A DNA stretch of 64,000 nucleotides from assembly GCF_017877355.1 (NCBI RefSeq), contig NZ_JAGIPR010000016.1, positions 28,800 to 92,799 of the forward strand, written 5' to 3'. The stretch's first letter is position 1; each line of letters begins with the position of its first letter. Positions 41,081-49,728 of the stretch are shown in pieces. The stretch is from Chryseobacterium jejuense. GTDB lineage: Bacteria > Bacteroidota > Bacteroidia > Flavobacteriales > Weeksellaceae. The translations under genes were made by a program, and so were the position numbers. The notes under the pieces are model-generated. The model did not search any database and was not told where the DNA came from. It saw only the letters and a list, made by a program, of their open reading frames with translations.

Positions 41081-42310
41081 TTATTTTTTAGGATTAATTT
41101 TTAATTTATTCATGAAAATGGCTGAAGTGATTAACATTGAAAGGGGAATCAGAGACAGATAAAATGCCTGTTGACCACTAAATTCCTGAAATACAAAACC
41201 TGTAATGATGGAACCTATTGTTCCTCCAATCGCAGAAAAAACCACGATTAAACCAGACATTGCACTGTGTAAATATTTAGGAATAGAAGCCAATATCACT
41301 GAGTTAATGCTTGGATAAATTGGGGCTAACAAACCTCCCATTAATGGAAACAGATATACTACAAGCGGAGCATTCAACCAATTTGTACCCGCGTCAATAT
41401 GGATATTGTGAGTTAATGGAAGCACTAAAAGTAAACTTGCCGCAAATCCAATCACACAGAATGATACCACATAAATCCAACTGATCTTCCTGGAAAAAAA
41501 ACCGGATAGAAATCTTCCCAGCGCAAAAGCTCCTGCTAAAACAGCTCCTGCCTGAATACTCATAGAAGTAGGAACTTTTAAAATTTCTTTATAAAATGTG
41601 GGAGTCCATGTTTGAAAACTCTGCTCTACCAATACAAAAAGGAAAGCACACAGTAAAAAGCACAATACTTTTTTATAACTGAATAAGCTTGCGCTGTTTT
41701 TCAGATCTCCCACCCAATCGGTTTTCTCACTTTTCGCTGCTGTTTCATTTAATTTTGAAAAGAATAAAAATAAAAAAGATAGTGAGGAAAGGGCTCCTAA
41801 AATCCAATATACATTCAGCCAATGGGTTGATTTTGGATTGTGATCATCAATATATAGACTGAACAAAACATTTCCAGCCAACACGCCAATCATGAAAAAT
41901 CCTTCCAGAAATCCCATAAAGCTTGAATGCTCTTTATCTGTTTCTGTTACCAAACCAATAGAGGTGAAAACAGAAATTTTAATCAGAGCAAAGGAAACTC
42001 CTACAATGGCAAATAATAATTTAAAGAACCAGAAATCATTGGTAAACGGCATCACAAAGCACATACCACTCACCAGAAATAAGGCAATCAGCATAGATTT
42101 TTTGATTCCTATTTTAGGAAGAAATGAAGCCAGAATGAAAGAACAGATGGCAATCGGAAGATCTTTAAATCCTTCCAATACACTGGCGGATGATTTCGAA
42201 ATTCCAAAGTTCTGCTGAACCTGTAAAATAACAGTTCCTACAGAATTCAGAAGAATTGCGAAAACAAAATAGTTCAAAAATAGAACCGCCTTGATGTTGA
42301 AGTTTTTCAT
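41081..42310 (-). CDS. MFS sugar transporter
   Basis: The 409-aa membrane protein has about twelve hydrophobic segments in two halves separated by a hydrophilic loop with KLNETAAKSEKTDWVGDL. It resembles the fucose/galactose permease branch of the major facilitator superfamily (FLEGFFMIGVLAGNVLFSLYI and GGLLAPIYPSINSVILASIP). As the first gene of the operon with trehalase, it most likely moves trehalose across the inner membrane. A -7-like TATCTTAG on the minus strand lies at 42330-42337, and an AraC regulator is transcribed divergently. Confidence 0.9.
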   Translation of the reverse strand: MKNFNIKAVLFLNYFVFAILLNSVGTVILQVQQNFGISKSSASVLEGFKDLPIAICSFILASFLPKIGIKKSMLIALFLVSGMCFVMPFTNDFWFFKLLFAIVGVSFALIKISVFTSIGLVTETDKEHSSFMGFLEGFFMIGVLAGNVLFSLYIDDHNPKSTHWLNVYWILGALSSLSFLFLFFSKLNETAAKSEKTDWVGDLKNSASLFSYKKVLCFLLCAFLFVLVEQSFQTWTPTFYKEILKVPTSMSIQAGAVLAGAFALGRFLSGFFSRKISWIYVVSFCVIGFAASLLLVLPLTHNIHIDAGTNWLNAPLVVYLFPLMGGLLAPIYPSINSVILASIPKYLHSAMSGLIVVFSAIGGTIGSIITGFVFQEFSGQQAFYLSLIPLSMLITSAIFMNKLKINPKK

Positions 42311-42433
42311 TCAGGTTATTTCTTTGCGGCTAAGATAGAAGCATTTCTGTTCACAATAATTTAACACAATAAATCAATATTTGAACAATATTAATATAAT
42401 TAGTATTTTTAGTGATTAAATATGATTAATTAA

Positions 42434-43297
42434 ATGAAAGTTACTTTTGAAAGAGTAATTCCCAATGAGAAAAGCTCATTTCGTACGATTCATAATAACT
42501 CTCCTATTTCAGAATTCAAATGGGAATATCATTATCATCCGGAAATAGAGCTTGTATGTGTCATTTCCGGGAGCGGAACCCGTCACGTTGGTTATCATAA
42601 AAGTAATTATACTCATGGTGATCTGGTTCTGATTGGTTCCAATATTCCACACTCAGGATTCGGGTTAAATTCTATTGACCCGCATGAAGAAATTGTCCTT
42701 CAGTTCAAGGAAGAGATTCTCCAGTTTCCCCCGCAGGAAGTAGAAGCCAGATCCATCAAAAATCTGCTTGAACTTTCAAAATATGGGATTCATTTTCATC
42801 ATAAAGTGAAAAAGGCCCTACTTCCGAAATTAAAGCTAATGCTGGAATCGGAAGGCTATAAAAGATATCTGTTGTTGCTTGAAATTCTTTTCGAATTATC
42901 AAAGTGTAAAGACTATGATCTTTTAAATAAGGAAATCATGCCCTACACTATCATCTCAAAAAATAAATCCCGTCTTGAAAATATTTTCACTTATGTAGAA
43001 CATCATTACGACAAGGAAATTAATATTGATGACGTTGCAAAGCTCGCCAATCTCACACTACCTGCCTTTTGTAATTTCTTTAAAAAAGCAACCCAGATCA
43101 CCTTTACAGAGTTTGTAAATCGATATCGAATCAATAAGGCCTGTTTGCTGATGGCTCAGGATAAATCTATTTCTGAATGTAGTTATCATTGTGGTTTTAA
43201 TAATGTGACCTATTTCAACAGGATGTTTAAAAAGTATACAGGAAAGACACCTTCAGAGTTTATTAAAGATTATGCTCATAATAAGGTGAATGTGTAA
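42434..43297 (+). CDS. AraC-family transcriptional regulator
   Basis: The 287-aa protein has an N-terminal cupin sensor domain (FKWEYHYHPEIELVCVISG, GDLVLIGSNIPHSGFG) and a C-terminal AraC double helix-turn-helix: INIDDVAKLANLTLPAFCNFFKKATQITFTEFV, then ISECSYHCGFNNVTYFNRMFKKYTGKTPSEF. This is the sugar-responsive XylS/AraC type. It is divergent from the permease-trehalase-receptor operon across 123 bases and is the obvious candidate regulator of that operon. The effector, trehalose or a derivative, is inferred. Confidence 0.92.
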   Translation: MKVTFERVIPNEKSSFRTIHNNSPISEFKWEYHYHPEIELVCVISGSGTRHVGYHKSNYTHGDLVLIGSNIPHSGFGLNSIDPHEEIVLQFKEEILQFPPQEVEARSIKNLLELSKYGIHFHHKVKKALLPKLKLMLESEGYKRYLLLLEILFELSKCKDYDLLNKEIMPYTIISKNKSRLENIFTYVEHHYDKEINIDDVAKLANLTLPAFCNFFKKATQITFTEFVNRYRINKACLLMAQDKSISECSYHCGFNNVTYFNRMFKKYTGKTPSEFIKDYAHNKVNV

Positions 43298-43401
43298 ATT
43301 TCCCACAGATCACGGATTTCCCAGATATTTGCGTTATAAAATCATCCTAGAATTATATAGCATCAAAAAAATCTGCGTAATCACCAAAATCTGTGGGAAA
43401 T
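43298..43401. repeat. 104-bp palindromic intergenic repeat
   Basis: Perfect 13-base inverted arms ATTTCCCACAGAT (43298-43310) and ATCTGTGGGAAAT (43389-43401) bound a noncoding element containing TTTGCGTTATAAAA and AAAAAAATCTGCGTAATCA. Partial relatives occur at 7415-7540 and 49729-49832. It could be a MITE-like or REP-like unit; the left arm begins at the AraC-type gene's stop codon. Confidence 0.75.
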
Positions 43402-43404
43402 AAA

Positions 43405-43426
43405 AAAGCTGCCCTAAAAAGAACAG
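43405..43426 (-). terminator. Probable terminator for the thioredoxin-like gene
   Basis: On the minus strand AGCTG and CAGCT arms flank a T-rich loop, followed by TTTTTTATTT. It is a modest stem, but correctly placed about 35 bases after the stop at 43462. Confidence 0.55.
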
Positions 43427-43461
43427 CTATATATTATAACAAATAAGAACCGATGACGGAA

Positions 43462-44016
43462 CTATTTCCATTTAATATTACATCCCATACTTGGTCTCTG
43501 AATTTCTTCCTGTGGTTCTCCTGCTAAAAGGTTTTCAAAAGCAATAATCAGATCCTCTCCGGTGACATCCTTATTATTCCCGGGTCTTGATTCATCCATC
43601 TGACCTCTGTATACAAGATCCAACTTATCATCAAAGAAGTAGAAATCAGGAGTACATGCAGCATCATAAGCTTTTGCAATAGTCTGGCTCTCATCAAATA
43701 AATAAGGGAAATCAAATCTTCTTTCGATCTGGAATTCGATCATTTTTTCAGGAGAGTCATCCGGATATTTTTCAATATCATTAGCATTGATCGCGATGAA
43801 TTCAATTCCTTTTTCATTGTAGTCTTCATACAATTCATTGATTTTATCAATTACATGAAGAACAAACGGACAGTGGTTGCACATGAAGATAACCAATGTT
43901 CCTTTTTCTCCTTTCAGTTCTTCTAAAGACTGAAGTTCATTCGTTTTTGACGGGTTTGGAAGCTCAAAAAACGGAGCTTTTGTTCCTAATGCCAACATAT
44001 TGGAGGGAGTATTCAT
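43462..44016 (-). CDS. Thioredoxin-like AhpC/TSA-family protein
   Basis: The start is placed at MNTPSNMLALGTKAPFFELP (184 aa), 20 bases after a promoter box; a longer in-frame start at 44037 would overlap that box. The protein has a thioredoxin fold with a redox motif CNHC (Cys46, Cys49) in LVIFMCNHCPFVLHVIDKI, and the segment YDAACTPDFYFFDDKLDLVYRGQ with the cis-Pro. It ends SMGCNIKWK. It belongs to the redoxin group related to peroxiredoxins; its partner is unknown. No signal peptide, so cytoplasmic. Confidence 0.88.
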   Translation of the reverse strand: MNTPSNMLALGTKAPFFELPNPSKTNELQSLEELKGEKGTLVIFMCNHCPFVLHVIDKINELYEDYNEKGIEFIAINANDIEKYPDDSPEKMIEFQIERRFDFPYLFDESQTIAKAYDAACTPDFYFFDDKLDLVYRGQMDESRPGNNKDVTGEDLIIAFENLLAGEPQEEIQRPSMGCNIKWK

Positions 44017-44036
44017 ATCCTTTTTCTTTAGTTTCA

Positions 44037-44044
44037 CAAAGATA
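44037..44044 (-). promoter_or_regulatory. Promoter -7 box for the thioredoxin-like gene
   Basis: This reads TATCTTTG on the minus strand, an exact TAnnTTTG, 20 bases upstream of the ATG at 44016. Confidence 0.6.
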
Positions 44045-44065
44045 GAAATTTCTTTCGTTATATGG

Positions 44066-44215
44066 TAAGGAAGATGGGAACTGGAAGACGGAAGTTATTC
44101 TTCGCAATCTATTTATCGAGTAAGGCTATATACTTTATTAATTTTTACAATAATTTTAAAATTATACACTGAAGCCCTTTCCTACTCTCATTTTTTCATC
44201 TTCCAACCATTTTAA
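44066..44215. repeat. Low-complexity intergenic repeat of the GGAAGATGGAAG type
   Basis: GGAAGATGGGAACTGGAAG at 44070-44088 and its reverse-complement style CATCTTCCAACC near 44200 recur with variation at 4408-4432 (CTTCCATCTTCCTAAC) and 54645-54670. The stretch is noncoding, A/T-rich, and lies between the thioredoxin-like and tetR promoters. Confidence 0.45.
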
Positions 44216-44249
44216 ACAACCTTCTTTTTTAACAAAAATGAAAATAACG

Positions 44250-44282
44250 TTTGGAAGATATCTTTAAAAGTTTGTAGTTTTG
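44250..44282 (+). promoter_or_regulatory. Promoter of the tetR-type repressor gene
   Basis: TTTG (44250-44253) and TAGTTTTG (44275-44282) with 21 bases between them form a good Bacteroidota -33/-7 pair. The operator palindrome follows immediately. Confidence 0.65.
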
Positions 44283-44295
44283 CTAACACTGTTAG
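44283..44295. promoter_or_regulatory. Operator palindrome at the tetR start site
   Basis: CTAACACTGTTAG is a perfect 13-base palindrome (CTAACA-C-TGTTAG) covering the expected transcription start of the TetR gene. Three more copies lie between that gene and the efflux operon, supporting autoregulation. Confidence 0.75.
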
Positions 44296-44306
44296 AAAAG
44301 AATATC

Positions 44307-44903
44307 ATGGGCTTACATGAACGTCGTCAAAGAGAAAAAGAATCCATCCGTGCAAGTATTTTGCAGGCGGCATTCACTTTGGCTAAATCTGAAGGCTGGG
44401 CATCACTTTCCATGCGTAAAATAGCAGACGCTATTGAGTACAGCGCACCGGTGGTGTATGATTATTTCGAAAACAAGGATGCTATTCTATTTGAAATTTC
44501 ATTAGATGGCTTCCACAAATTACATATAGAATTATTAAAGGCACAACAAAAATTTGACACACCTGAAGAGCAGCTTGTTGCTGTTGTAGATGCTTATTGG
44601 AGCTTTGCTTTTAATAATAAGGAATATTACCAACTGATGTTTGGTCTGGGAATGCAGTGTTGTGGAAAAGGGCAGATGAAAAAGGAGTTTTCCTCATTCC
44701 AGGAACTGATTTATGAATGTACTTATAACATTATTGAGAAAAACGGTTCGAATACAGATAATGCATGTCATATGTCTCATGCTCTGTTTTCAGCGGTACA
44801 TGGAATGATTTCCATTATGATGATGCGTACAGGAGATATCCCGTCTACGATGAATAAATCGACTTTGGATGAAACTGTTTCATCTTTTATTAGGTCTTTA
44901 TAA
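44307..44903 (+). CDS. TetR/AcrR-family repressor
   Basis: The start is placed at MGLHERRQREKESIRASIL (198 aa); an in-frame ATG upstream would include the operator. The N-terminal helix-turn-helix is LSMRKIADAIEYSAPVVYDYFENKDAIL. The C-terminal ligand domain is typical of AcrR-like repressors that release DNA on binding lipophilic compounds. Operator palindromes TAACACTGTTAG lie on its own promoter and in front of the downstream RND efflux genes, so it very probably controls both. Confidence 0.92.
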   Translation: MGLHERRQREKESIRASILQAAFTLAKSEGWASLSMRKIADAIEYSAPVVYDYFENKDAILFEISLDGFHKLHIELLKAQQKFDTPEEQLVAVVDAYWSFAFNNKEYYQLMFGLGMQCCGKGQMKKEFSSFQELIYECTYNIIEKNGSNTDNACHMSHALFSAVHGMISIMMMRTGDIPSTMNKSTLDETVSSFIRSL

Positions 44904-44922
44904 TATTTTTTTGAACTAAAAT

Positions 44923-44934
44923 TAACGCCGTTAG
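44923..44934. promoter_or_regulatory. TetR operator copy 2
   Basis: TAACGCCGTTAG is a variant of the consensus TAACACTGTTAG. A half site TAACACTG (44941-44948) follows. Confidence 0.55.
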
Positions 44935-45051
44935 GAAATTTAACACTGAATTATAGCATTCAACTGTTGATTCCTGGTTAAAAATAAAAACTATTGATGC
45001 AAAACTCTATTTTGTTTAATTGTTAAAGGTATTTATTTTTTCTTTTAATAT

Positions 45052-45063
45052 TAACACTGTTAG
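45052..45063. promoter_or_regulatory. TetR operator copy 3
   Basis: TAACACTGTTAG, identical to the core at the tetR promoter. It is followed by GCAAAATTAACAC, a half site in similar spacing to copy 2. Confidence 0.7.
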
Positions 45064-45189
45064 CAAAATTAACACATATTACACCTCACATCTTCATATA
45101 CTTAAATACATTAAAAACATTTTTCAATTATGGAAACAATCGATCTGATCGGACATTAAAAATTCTGTTATTTTTTTTGAACTAATTAT

Positions 45190-45201
45190 TAACACTGTTA
45201 G
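45190..45201. promoter_or_regulatory. TetR operator copy 4, nearest the efflux genes
   Basis: TAACACTGTTAG, exact copy, 72 bases before the membrane-fusion gene start. It is preceded by TTTTTTTTGAACTAATTAT. Confidence 0.7.
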
Positions 45202-45273
45202 GAAAAAAAACAGCATTTATTAAAGAAAAACATTACTTAAATCTCACACTTCATTAAAAAAATTAAACTAACA

Positions 45274-46434
45274 ATGAAAATACCTGGAAAAACAAGGTTT
45301 ATTGTACTTATTTCAAGTATAATTCTTTTACAGAGCTGCACCAAAGCTGCAGAAGGATCTAATAATGCGCCGCCAGCTCCTGAACTTCCGGTTTATACCG
45401 TTATCACCTCTCCTGCTACCACTTATCAAGAGTTCCCGACTGCTTTGGAAGGAAAAAACAATGTGGAAATCAGATCTCAGGTTGATGGATATCTTGATAG
45501 AATTTATGTAGAGGAAGGCGCCTATGTAAGAGCCGGACAACCTTTATTTAAGATAGATTCAAGAAGTTATGGCGAACAGATGAATATGGCTCAGGCTAAT
45601 CTTCAGGCAGCCAATGCCAATATACAGAAAGCTAAAGTGGAAGTCGACAGGCTTCAGCCTTTAGTTGCTGCAAAAGTAGTTTCTGATGTACAGCTTAAAA
45701 CAGCAAAAGCTAATTATGAAGCTGCTGTAGCTGCCGCTGCACAGGCCAGAGCATCAGTTGGAAGCGCCAAAATAAATGTAGGATTTACTACCATTACAGC
45801 ACCGGTAAGCGGTTATATAGGAAGAATCCCTTTCAAAAAAGGAAGTCTGATCTCAAGAACTGATCCTAATCCTTTGACTTTATTATCAGACATCAGCGAA
45901 ATTTATGCGTATTTCTCTTTAAGTGAACTTGATTTTATTGCTTTCCAAAATAAATATCCGGGAGCTACTTTAGAAGAAAAACTTAAAAATATGCCAATGG
46001 TAGACCTGGTCATTGCTGACAACAGTACTTATCCTGAAAAAGGAAGATTAAGTATTGTAGACGGACAGTTTGATAAAACAACAGGAGCCATTAGTGTACG
46101 TGCTGTTTTCCCTAATACCAGCGGAGCATTGAGAACTGGAAATACAGGAAGAATACGCATGCCGCAACTGATTTCAAATGCAGTGGTTATTCCGCAGGAA
46201 TCTACTTTCGAAATTCAGGATAAAACGTATGTCTATGTAATGGATAAGAATAAGAAAGTAACCGGAAAACCTATCAAAATTTCTGGAAAAACAGACAGTT
46301 ATTACTTTATCTCTGAAGGGCTTTCACCGGGAGAAAAAATTGTCTACACAGGAATCGGAAATCTGAAAGATGGTGCTTCTATCAAACCTAAAGCTATTTC
46401 CTCAGACAGTTTATTGAGAGCAAAACCTTTGTAA
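45274..46434 (+). CDS. RND efflux periplasmic adaptor (membrane fusion protein)
   Basis: The 386-aa lipoprotein has Cys22 in LLQSCTKA. It has the AcrA/MexA-like order: beta-barrel start, lipoyl half-motifs (VEIRSQVDGYLDRIYVEEGAYVRAGQPLFKID), a coiled-coil hairpin (about residues 105-165, MAQANLQAANANIQKAK), the second lipoyl half (ITAPVSGYIGRIPFKKGSLI) and membrane-proximal domain. It bridges the RND pump and the outer-membrane channel. The RND pump gene starts 38 bases downstream, and operators lie upstream. Confidence 0.95.
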   Translation: MKIPGKTRFIVLISSIILLQSCTKAAEGSNNAPPAPELPVYTVITSPATTYQEFPTALEGKNNVEIRSQVDGYLDRIYVEEGAYVRAGQPLFKIDSRSYGEQMNMAQANLQAANANIQKAKVEVDRLQPLVAAKVVSDVQLKTAKANYEAAVAAAAQARASVGSAKINVGFTTITAPVSGYIGRIPFKKGSLISRTDPNPLTLLSDISEIYAYFSLSELDFIAFQNKYPGATLEEKLKNMPMVDLVIADNSTYPEKGRLSIVDGQFDKTTGAISVRAVFPNTSGALRTGNTGRIRMPQLISNAVVIPQESTFEIQDKTYVYVMDKNKKVTGKPIKISGKTDSYYFISEGLSPGEKIVYTGIGNLKDGASIKPKAISSDSLLRAKPL

Positions 46435-46472
46435 ATATTCTGAAACGGAAGACTTAAAAAAATAAACTTCTT

Positions 46473-49400
46473 ATGTTAAAACAATTTATAGAAAGACCGG
46501 TACTTTCAACGGTCATCTCCATAATACTCTTATTATTGGGAGCCTTGTCTCTCTTTAATTTGCCTATTGCCCTCTTTCCGGATATTGCCCCACCAAGTGT
46601 TCAGGTGACGGCTTTTTATCCGGGAGCGAATGCTGAAGTAGTGGCCCGTTCTGTTGCCACACCTATTGAGGAAGCAGTAAACGGGGTTGAGAACATGACC
46701 TACATGACTTCCAACTCCAGTAATGACGGTACCATGACGCTAAGCGTTTTCTTTAAGCAGGGATCTGATCCTGATAATGCTGCCGTAAACGTACAAAACC
46801 GTGTTTCCAAAGCAATGAGCCAGCTTCCTCAGGAAGTGGTACAAGCCGGAATTTCCACTCAGAAAGTTCAAAACAGTATGATCATGTTCATGGGATTATC
46901 CAGTGATGATCCAAAACAATATGATGAACTTTTCTTACAAAACTACCTTAAGATCAACGTGATTCCACAGATCCAGCGTATTCCCGGGGTTGCACAGGCT
47001 CAGGTTTTCGGAACTAGAGATTATTCCATGAGAATCTGGCTAAAACCGGATAGACTGGCTGCCAACAATCTTTCTCCACAGGAAGTTTTGAATGCCATTA
47101 AAGACCACAACCTTGAAGCTGCTCCGGGACGTCTTGGACAGGGAAGTAAGGAAACTTACGAATATATCCTTAAATATAAAGGAAAGCTGAACAAAGGTGA
47201 AGATTACGAAAGCATCGCCATCAAAGCAAATAGTGATGGATCTTTCCTAAGATTAAAAGATGTGGCAAGAGTAGAATTTGGTTCTTATACCTATACAGCA
47301 ACAAACAGAGTAGACGGAAAACCGGTTGCCGGATTTGCCATTCTTCAAACAGCAGGTTCCAATGCCAATGAGATCCTTACTGAGATTGAAAAACAGGTAG
47401 ACCAGTTCAGCACTACCCTGCCTAAAGGTGTGAAACCAATTATCATGTATAATTCTAAAGATTTCCTTGATGCTTCTATTCATCAGGTAGTGGAAACTTT
47501 AGTAATCGCTTTCATTTTGGTATTTATTGTAGTATTTATTTTCCTTCAGGATTTCAGATCTACTTTAATTCCTGCAATTGCAGTACCCGTAGCAATTATC
47601 GGGACCTTCTTCTTCCTTCAGTTATTTGGCTTCAGTATTAACATGCTTACCTTATTTGCATTGGTACTGGCCATTGGTATTGTGGTAGATGATGCTATTG
47701 TAGTGGTAGAAGCCGTCCATTCCAAAATGGAACAAACAGGGATGCCTGTGGAACATGCCACCATGAACTCTATGAGTGAGATCTCAGGAGCCATTATTTC
47801 AATTACGTTGGTGATGTGTGCGGTATTTATTCCGGTTGGGTTTATGCAGGGGCCTGCAGGGGTATTCTACAGACAATTTGCCTTTACACTGGCGATTGCC
47901 ATTATGATTTCAGCAGTTAACGCATTAACTTTAAGTCCTGCATTATGTGCCTTGTTCCTAAATGATCCTCAGGGAGAACATGGTGAACATGGTCACAAAA
48001 AAGGTTTTGGAGCAAGATTTTTCAATGCATTTAATGCCAGCTTCAATAACATGACCAAAAAATATATTTACAGCCTTAAGTTTTTAATCAAAAATAAATG
48101 GGTAGCTATTGGAGGTCTTGTTGTGATTACTGCCGCTAGTATTTTTATGATTAAAAAGGCTCCTTCAGGATTTATTCCGACGGAAGACCAGGGGTTTGTA
48201 TTATATGCAGTTAATACTCCTCCGGGAAGTTCACTGGAAAGAACACACAGAGCCACGGAACAGATTGACAAAATCATTAACGGAGAAAAAGCAACCAATC
48301 ACCTTTGGGTAGCTGATGGAATGAACTTTATCAGTAATGCGAATGCTTCACCTTATTCTGCAGGTTTCATCAAGCTTAAAGATTATGACAAACGTGGAGA
48401 CATGAAAGATCCGGATCAGATTGCTGCTGCCTTAACAGGAAAAGTAAGTCAGGTAAAAGATGCCAATGCTTTCTTCTTCAACTTCCCTACCATTCAGGGA
48501 TTTGGTAACGTTTCCGGTTTTGAATTTATGTTGCAGGATAAAACCAACGGTTCTTTTGAACAATTGGGAACAACAACTCAACAATTCATTGGTGAATTAA
48601 TGAAGCGTCCTGAAATTGCGTTTGCCTTTACAACGTATGCAGCCGGAAACCCGCAATATACTATTGATGTAGATACAGATAAAGCCAATCAGTTAGGCGT
48701 TTCTGTAACCGAGTTAATGCAGACCATGCAGATTTATTACGGAAGTAGTTTTGTTTCGGATTTCAACAGATTTGGAAAATACTACAGGGTAATGGCTCAG
48801 GCAGATATTCCTTATCGTACAGACATAAACTCTCTGGAAGGTATTTATGTAAAAAATAAATCAGGAGAAATGGTTCCTGCGAAAACATTGGTAACTTTAA
48901 AAAGAACCTTTGGGCCAGAAACCGTAACCAGAAACAATCTTTTCAACGCAGTAACCATTAATGGTACTCCAAAACCTGGATACAGTACCGGAGATGCTAT
49001 CAAAGCTGTTGAAGAAGTAGCTAAACAATCACTTCCGAGAGGCTATGGTTATGAATGGACAGGAATTACCCGTGAAGAGATCAAAACAGGAGGACAAACC
49101 ACTTTCATTTTCTTATTAAGTATCTTATTCGTCTACTTCCTGTTAGCTGCTCAATATGAAAGTTATATTCTTCCGTTTGCCATTATCTTGACTATTCCAA
49201 CAGGAATATTCGGGGTATTTGCCTTCACAGGGCTGGCAGGAATTGATAATAACATTTATGTACAGGTCGGATTAATCATGCTAGTCGGGTTATTGGCTAA
49301 AAATGCCATCCTGATTGTAGAATTTGCCGTACAGCGAAGAAAAGCAGGAAGATCATTAATTGAATCTGCCCTTCAGGCTTCAAGATTACGTTTAAGACCA

Positions 49401-49658
49401 ATCCTGATGACCTCTTTTGCTTTCATCGTAGGGATGCTTCCATTGGTTTGGACGCAGGGAGCTTCTGCAAAAGGAAATCACTCCATTGGTTACAGTACTG
49501 TGGGAGGAATGCTTACAGGAGTGGTATTCGGGATTTTCATTATTCCGGTAATGTATGTGGTTTTCCAATATCTGCATGAAAAAATGCCAAGCAAAAAGAA
49601 AAAAAGACTTCTTAAAAAGCAGATGGAAGAAGAACTTTTAGCTTCAACTATTAATTAA
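46473..49658 (+). CDS. RND multidrug efflux permease, HAE1 family
   Basis: The 1061-aa inner-membrane proton-driven pump has twelve transmembrane helices and two large periplasmic loops. The family start RPVLSTVISIILLLLGALSL, PPSVQVTAFYPGA, the proton-relay aspartates Asp406-Asp407 in GIVVDDAIVVVEAV, and GLLAKNAILIVEFA in the second half are all present. It is closest in style to AcrB/MexB-type exporters of hydrophobic compounds. Its outer-membrane channel gene follows after 213 bases, interrupted by a repeat. Confidence 0.96.
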   Translation: MLKQFIERPVLSTVISIILLLLGALSLFNLPIALFPDIAPPSVQVTAFYPGANAEVVARSVATPIEEAVNGVENMTYMTSNSSNDGTMTLSVFFKQGSDPDNAAVNVQNRVSKAMSQLPQEVVQAGISTQKVQNSMIMFMGLSSDDPKQYDELFLQNYLKINVIPQIQRIPGVAQAQVFGTRDYSMRIWLKPDRLAANNLSPQEVLNAIKDHNLEAAPGRLGQGSKETYEYILKYKGKLNKGEDYESIAIKANSDGSFLRLKDVARVEFGSYTYTATNRVDGKPVAGFAILQTAGSNANEILTEIEKQVDQFSTTLPKGVKPIIMYNSKDFLDASIHQVVETLVIAFILVFIVVFIFLQDFRSTLIPAIAVPVAIIGTFFFLQLFGFSINMLTLFALVLAIGIVVDDAIVVVEAVHSKMEQTGMPVEHATMNSMSEISGAIISITLVMCAVFIPVGFMQGPAGVFYRQFAFTLAIAIMISAVNALTLSPALCALFLNDPQGEHGEHGHKKGFGARFFNAFNASFNNMTKKYIYSLKFLIKNKWVAIGGLVVITAASIFMIKKAPSGFIPTEDQGFVLYAVNTPPGSSLERTHRATEQIDKIINGEKATNHLWVADGMNFISNANASPYSAGFIKLKDYDKRGDMKDPDQIAAALTGKVSQVKDANAFFFNFPTIQGFGNVSGFEFMLQDKTNGSFEQLGTTTQQFIGELMKRPEIAFAFTTYAAGNPQYTIDVDTDKANQLGVSVTELMQTMQIYYGSSFVSDFNRFGKYYRVMAQADIPYRTDINSLEGIYVKNKSGEMVPAKTLVTLKRTFGPETVTRNNLFNAVTINGTPKPGYSTGDAIKAVEEVAKQSLPRGYGYEWTGITREEIKTGGQTTFIFLLSILFVYFLLAAQYESYILPFAIILTIPTGIFGVFAFTGLAGIDNNIYVQVGLIMLVGLLAKNAILIVEFAVQRRKAGRSLIESALQASRLRLRPILMTSFAFIVGMLPLVWTQGASAKGNHSIGYSTVGGMLTGVVFGIFIIPVMYVVFQYLHEKMPSKKKKRLLKKQMEEELLASTIN

Positions 49659-49728
49659 ATAATACAAAAAGAGAGATTTATAAACCACATAAGATTTTAG
49701 AATAGCACTTAAGTGATTTTTAAGTTAA

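Larger units (their letters stand above)
44904..45273. promoter_or_regulatory. 370-bp control region of the efflux operon with three operator copies
   Basis: The region is noncoding and A/T-rich. It holds TAACGCCGTTAG (44923-44934), TAACACTGTTAG (45052-45063) and TAACACTGTTAG (45190-45201), about 129 and 138 bases apart. Two of the copies are preceded by TTTTTTTGAACTAA. Half sites TTAACAC follow the first two copies about six bases later. A nine-codon ATG ORF near 45130 is too short to call. No textbook TAnnTTTG box is obvious, so the exact promoter is unknown. Confidence 0.7.

Noticed and set aside
45126..45160. Nine-codon ORF (METIDLIGH) in the efflux control region
   Set aside because: It is too short and has no conserved or stall-like codon run, so it was not called as a leader peptide.
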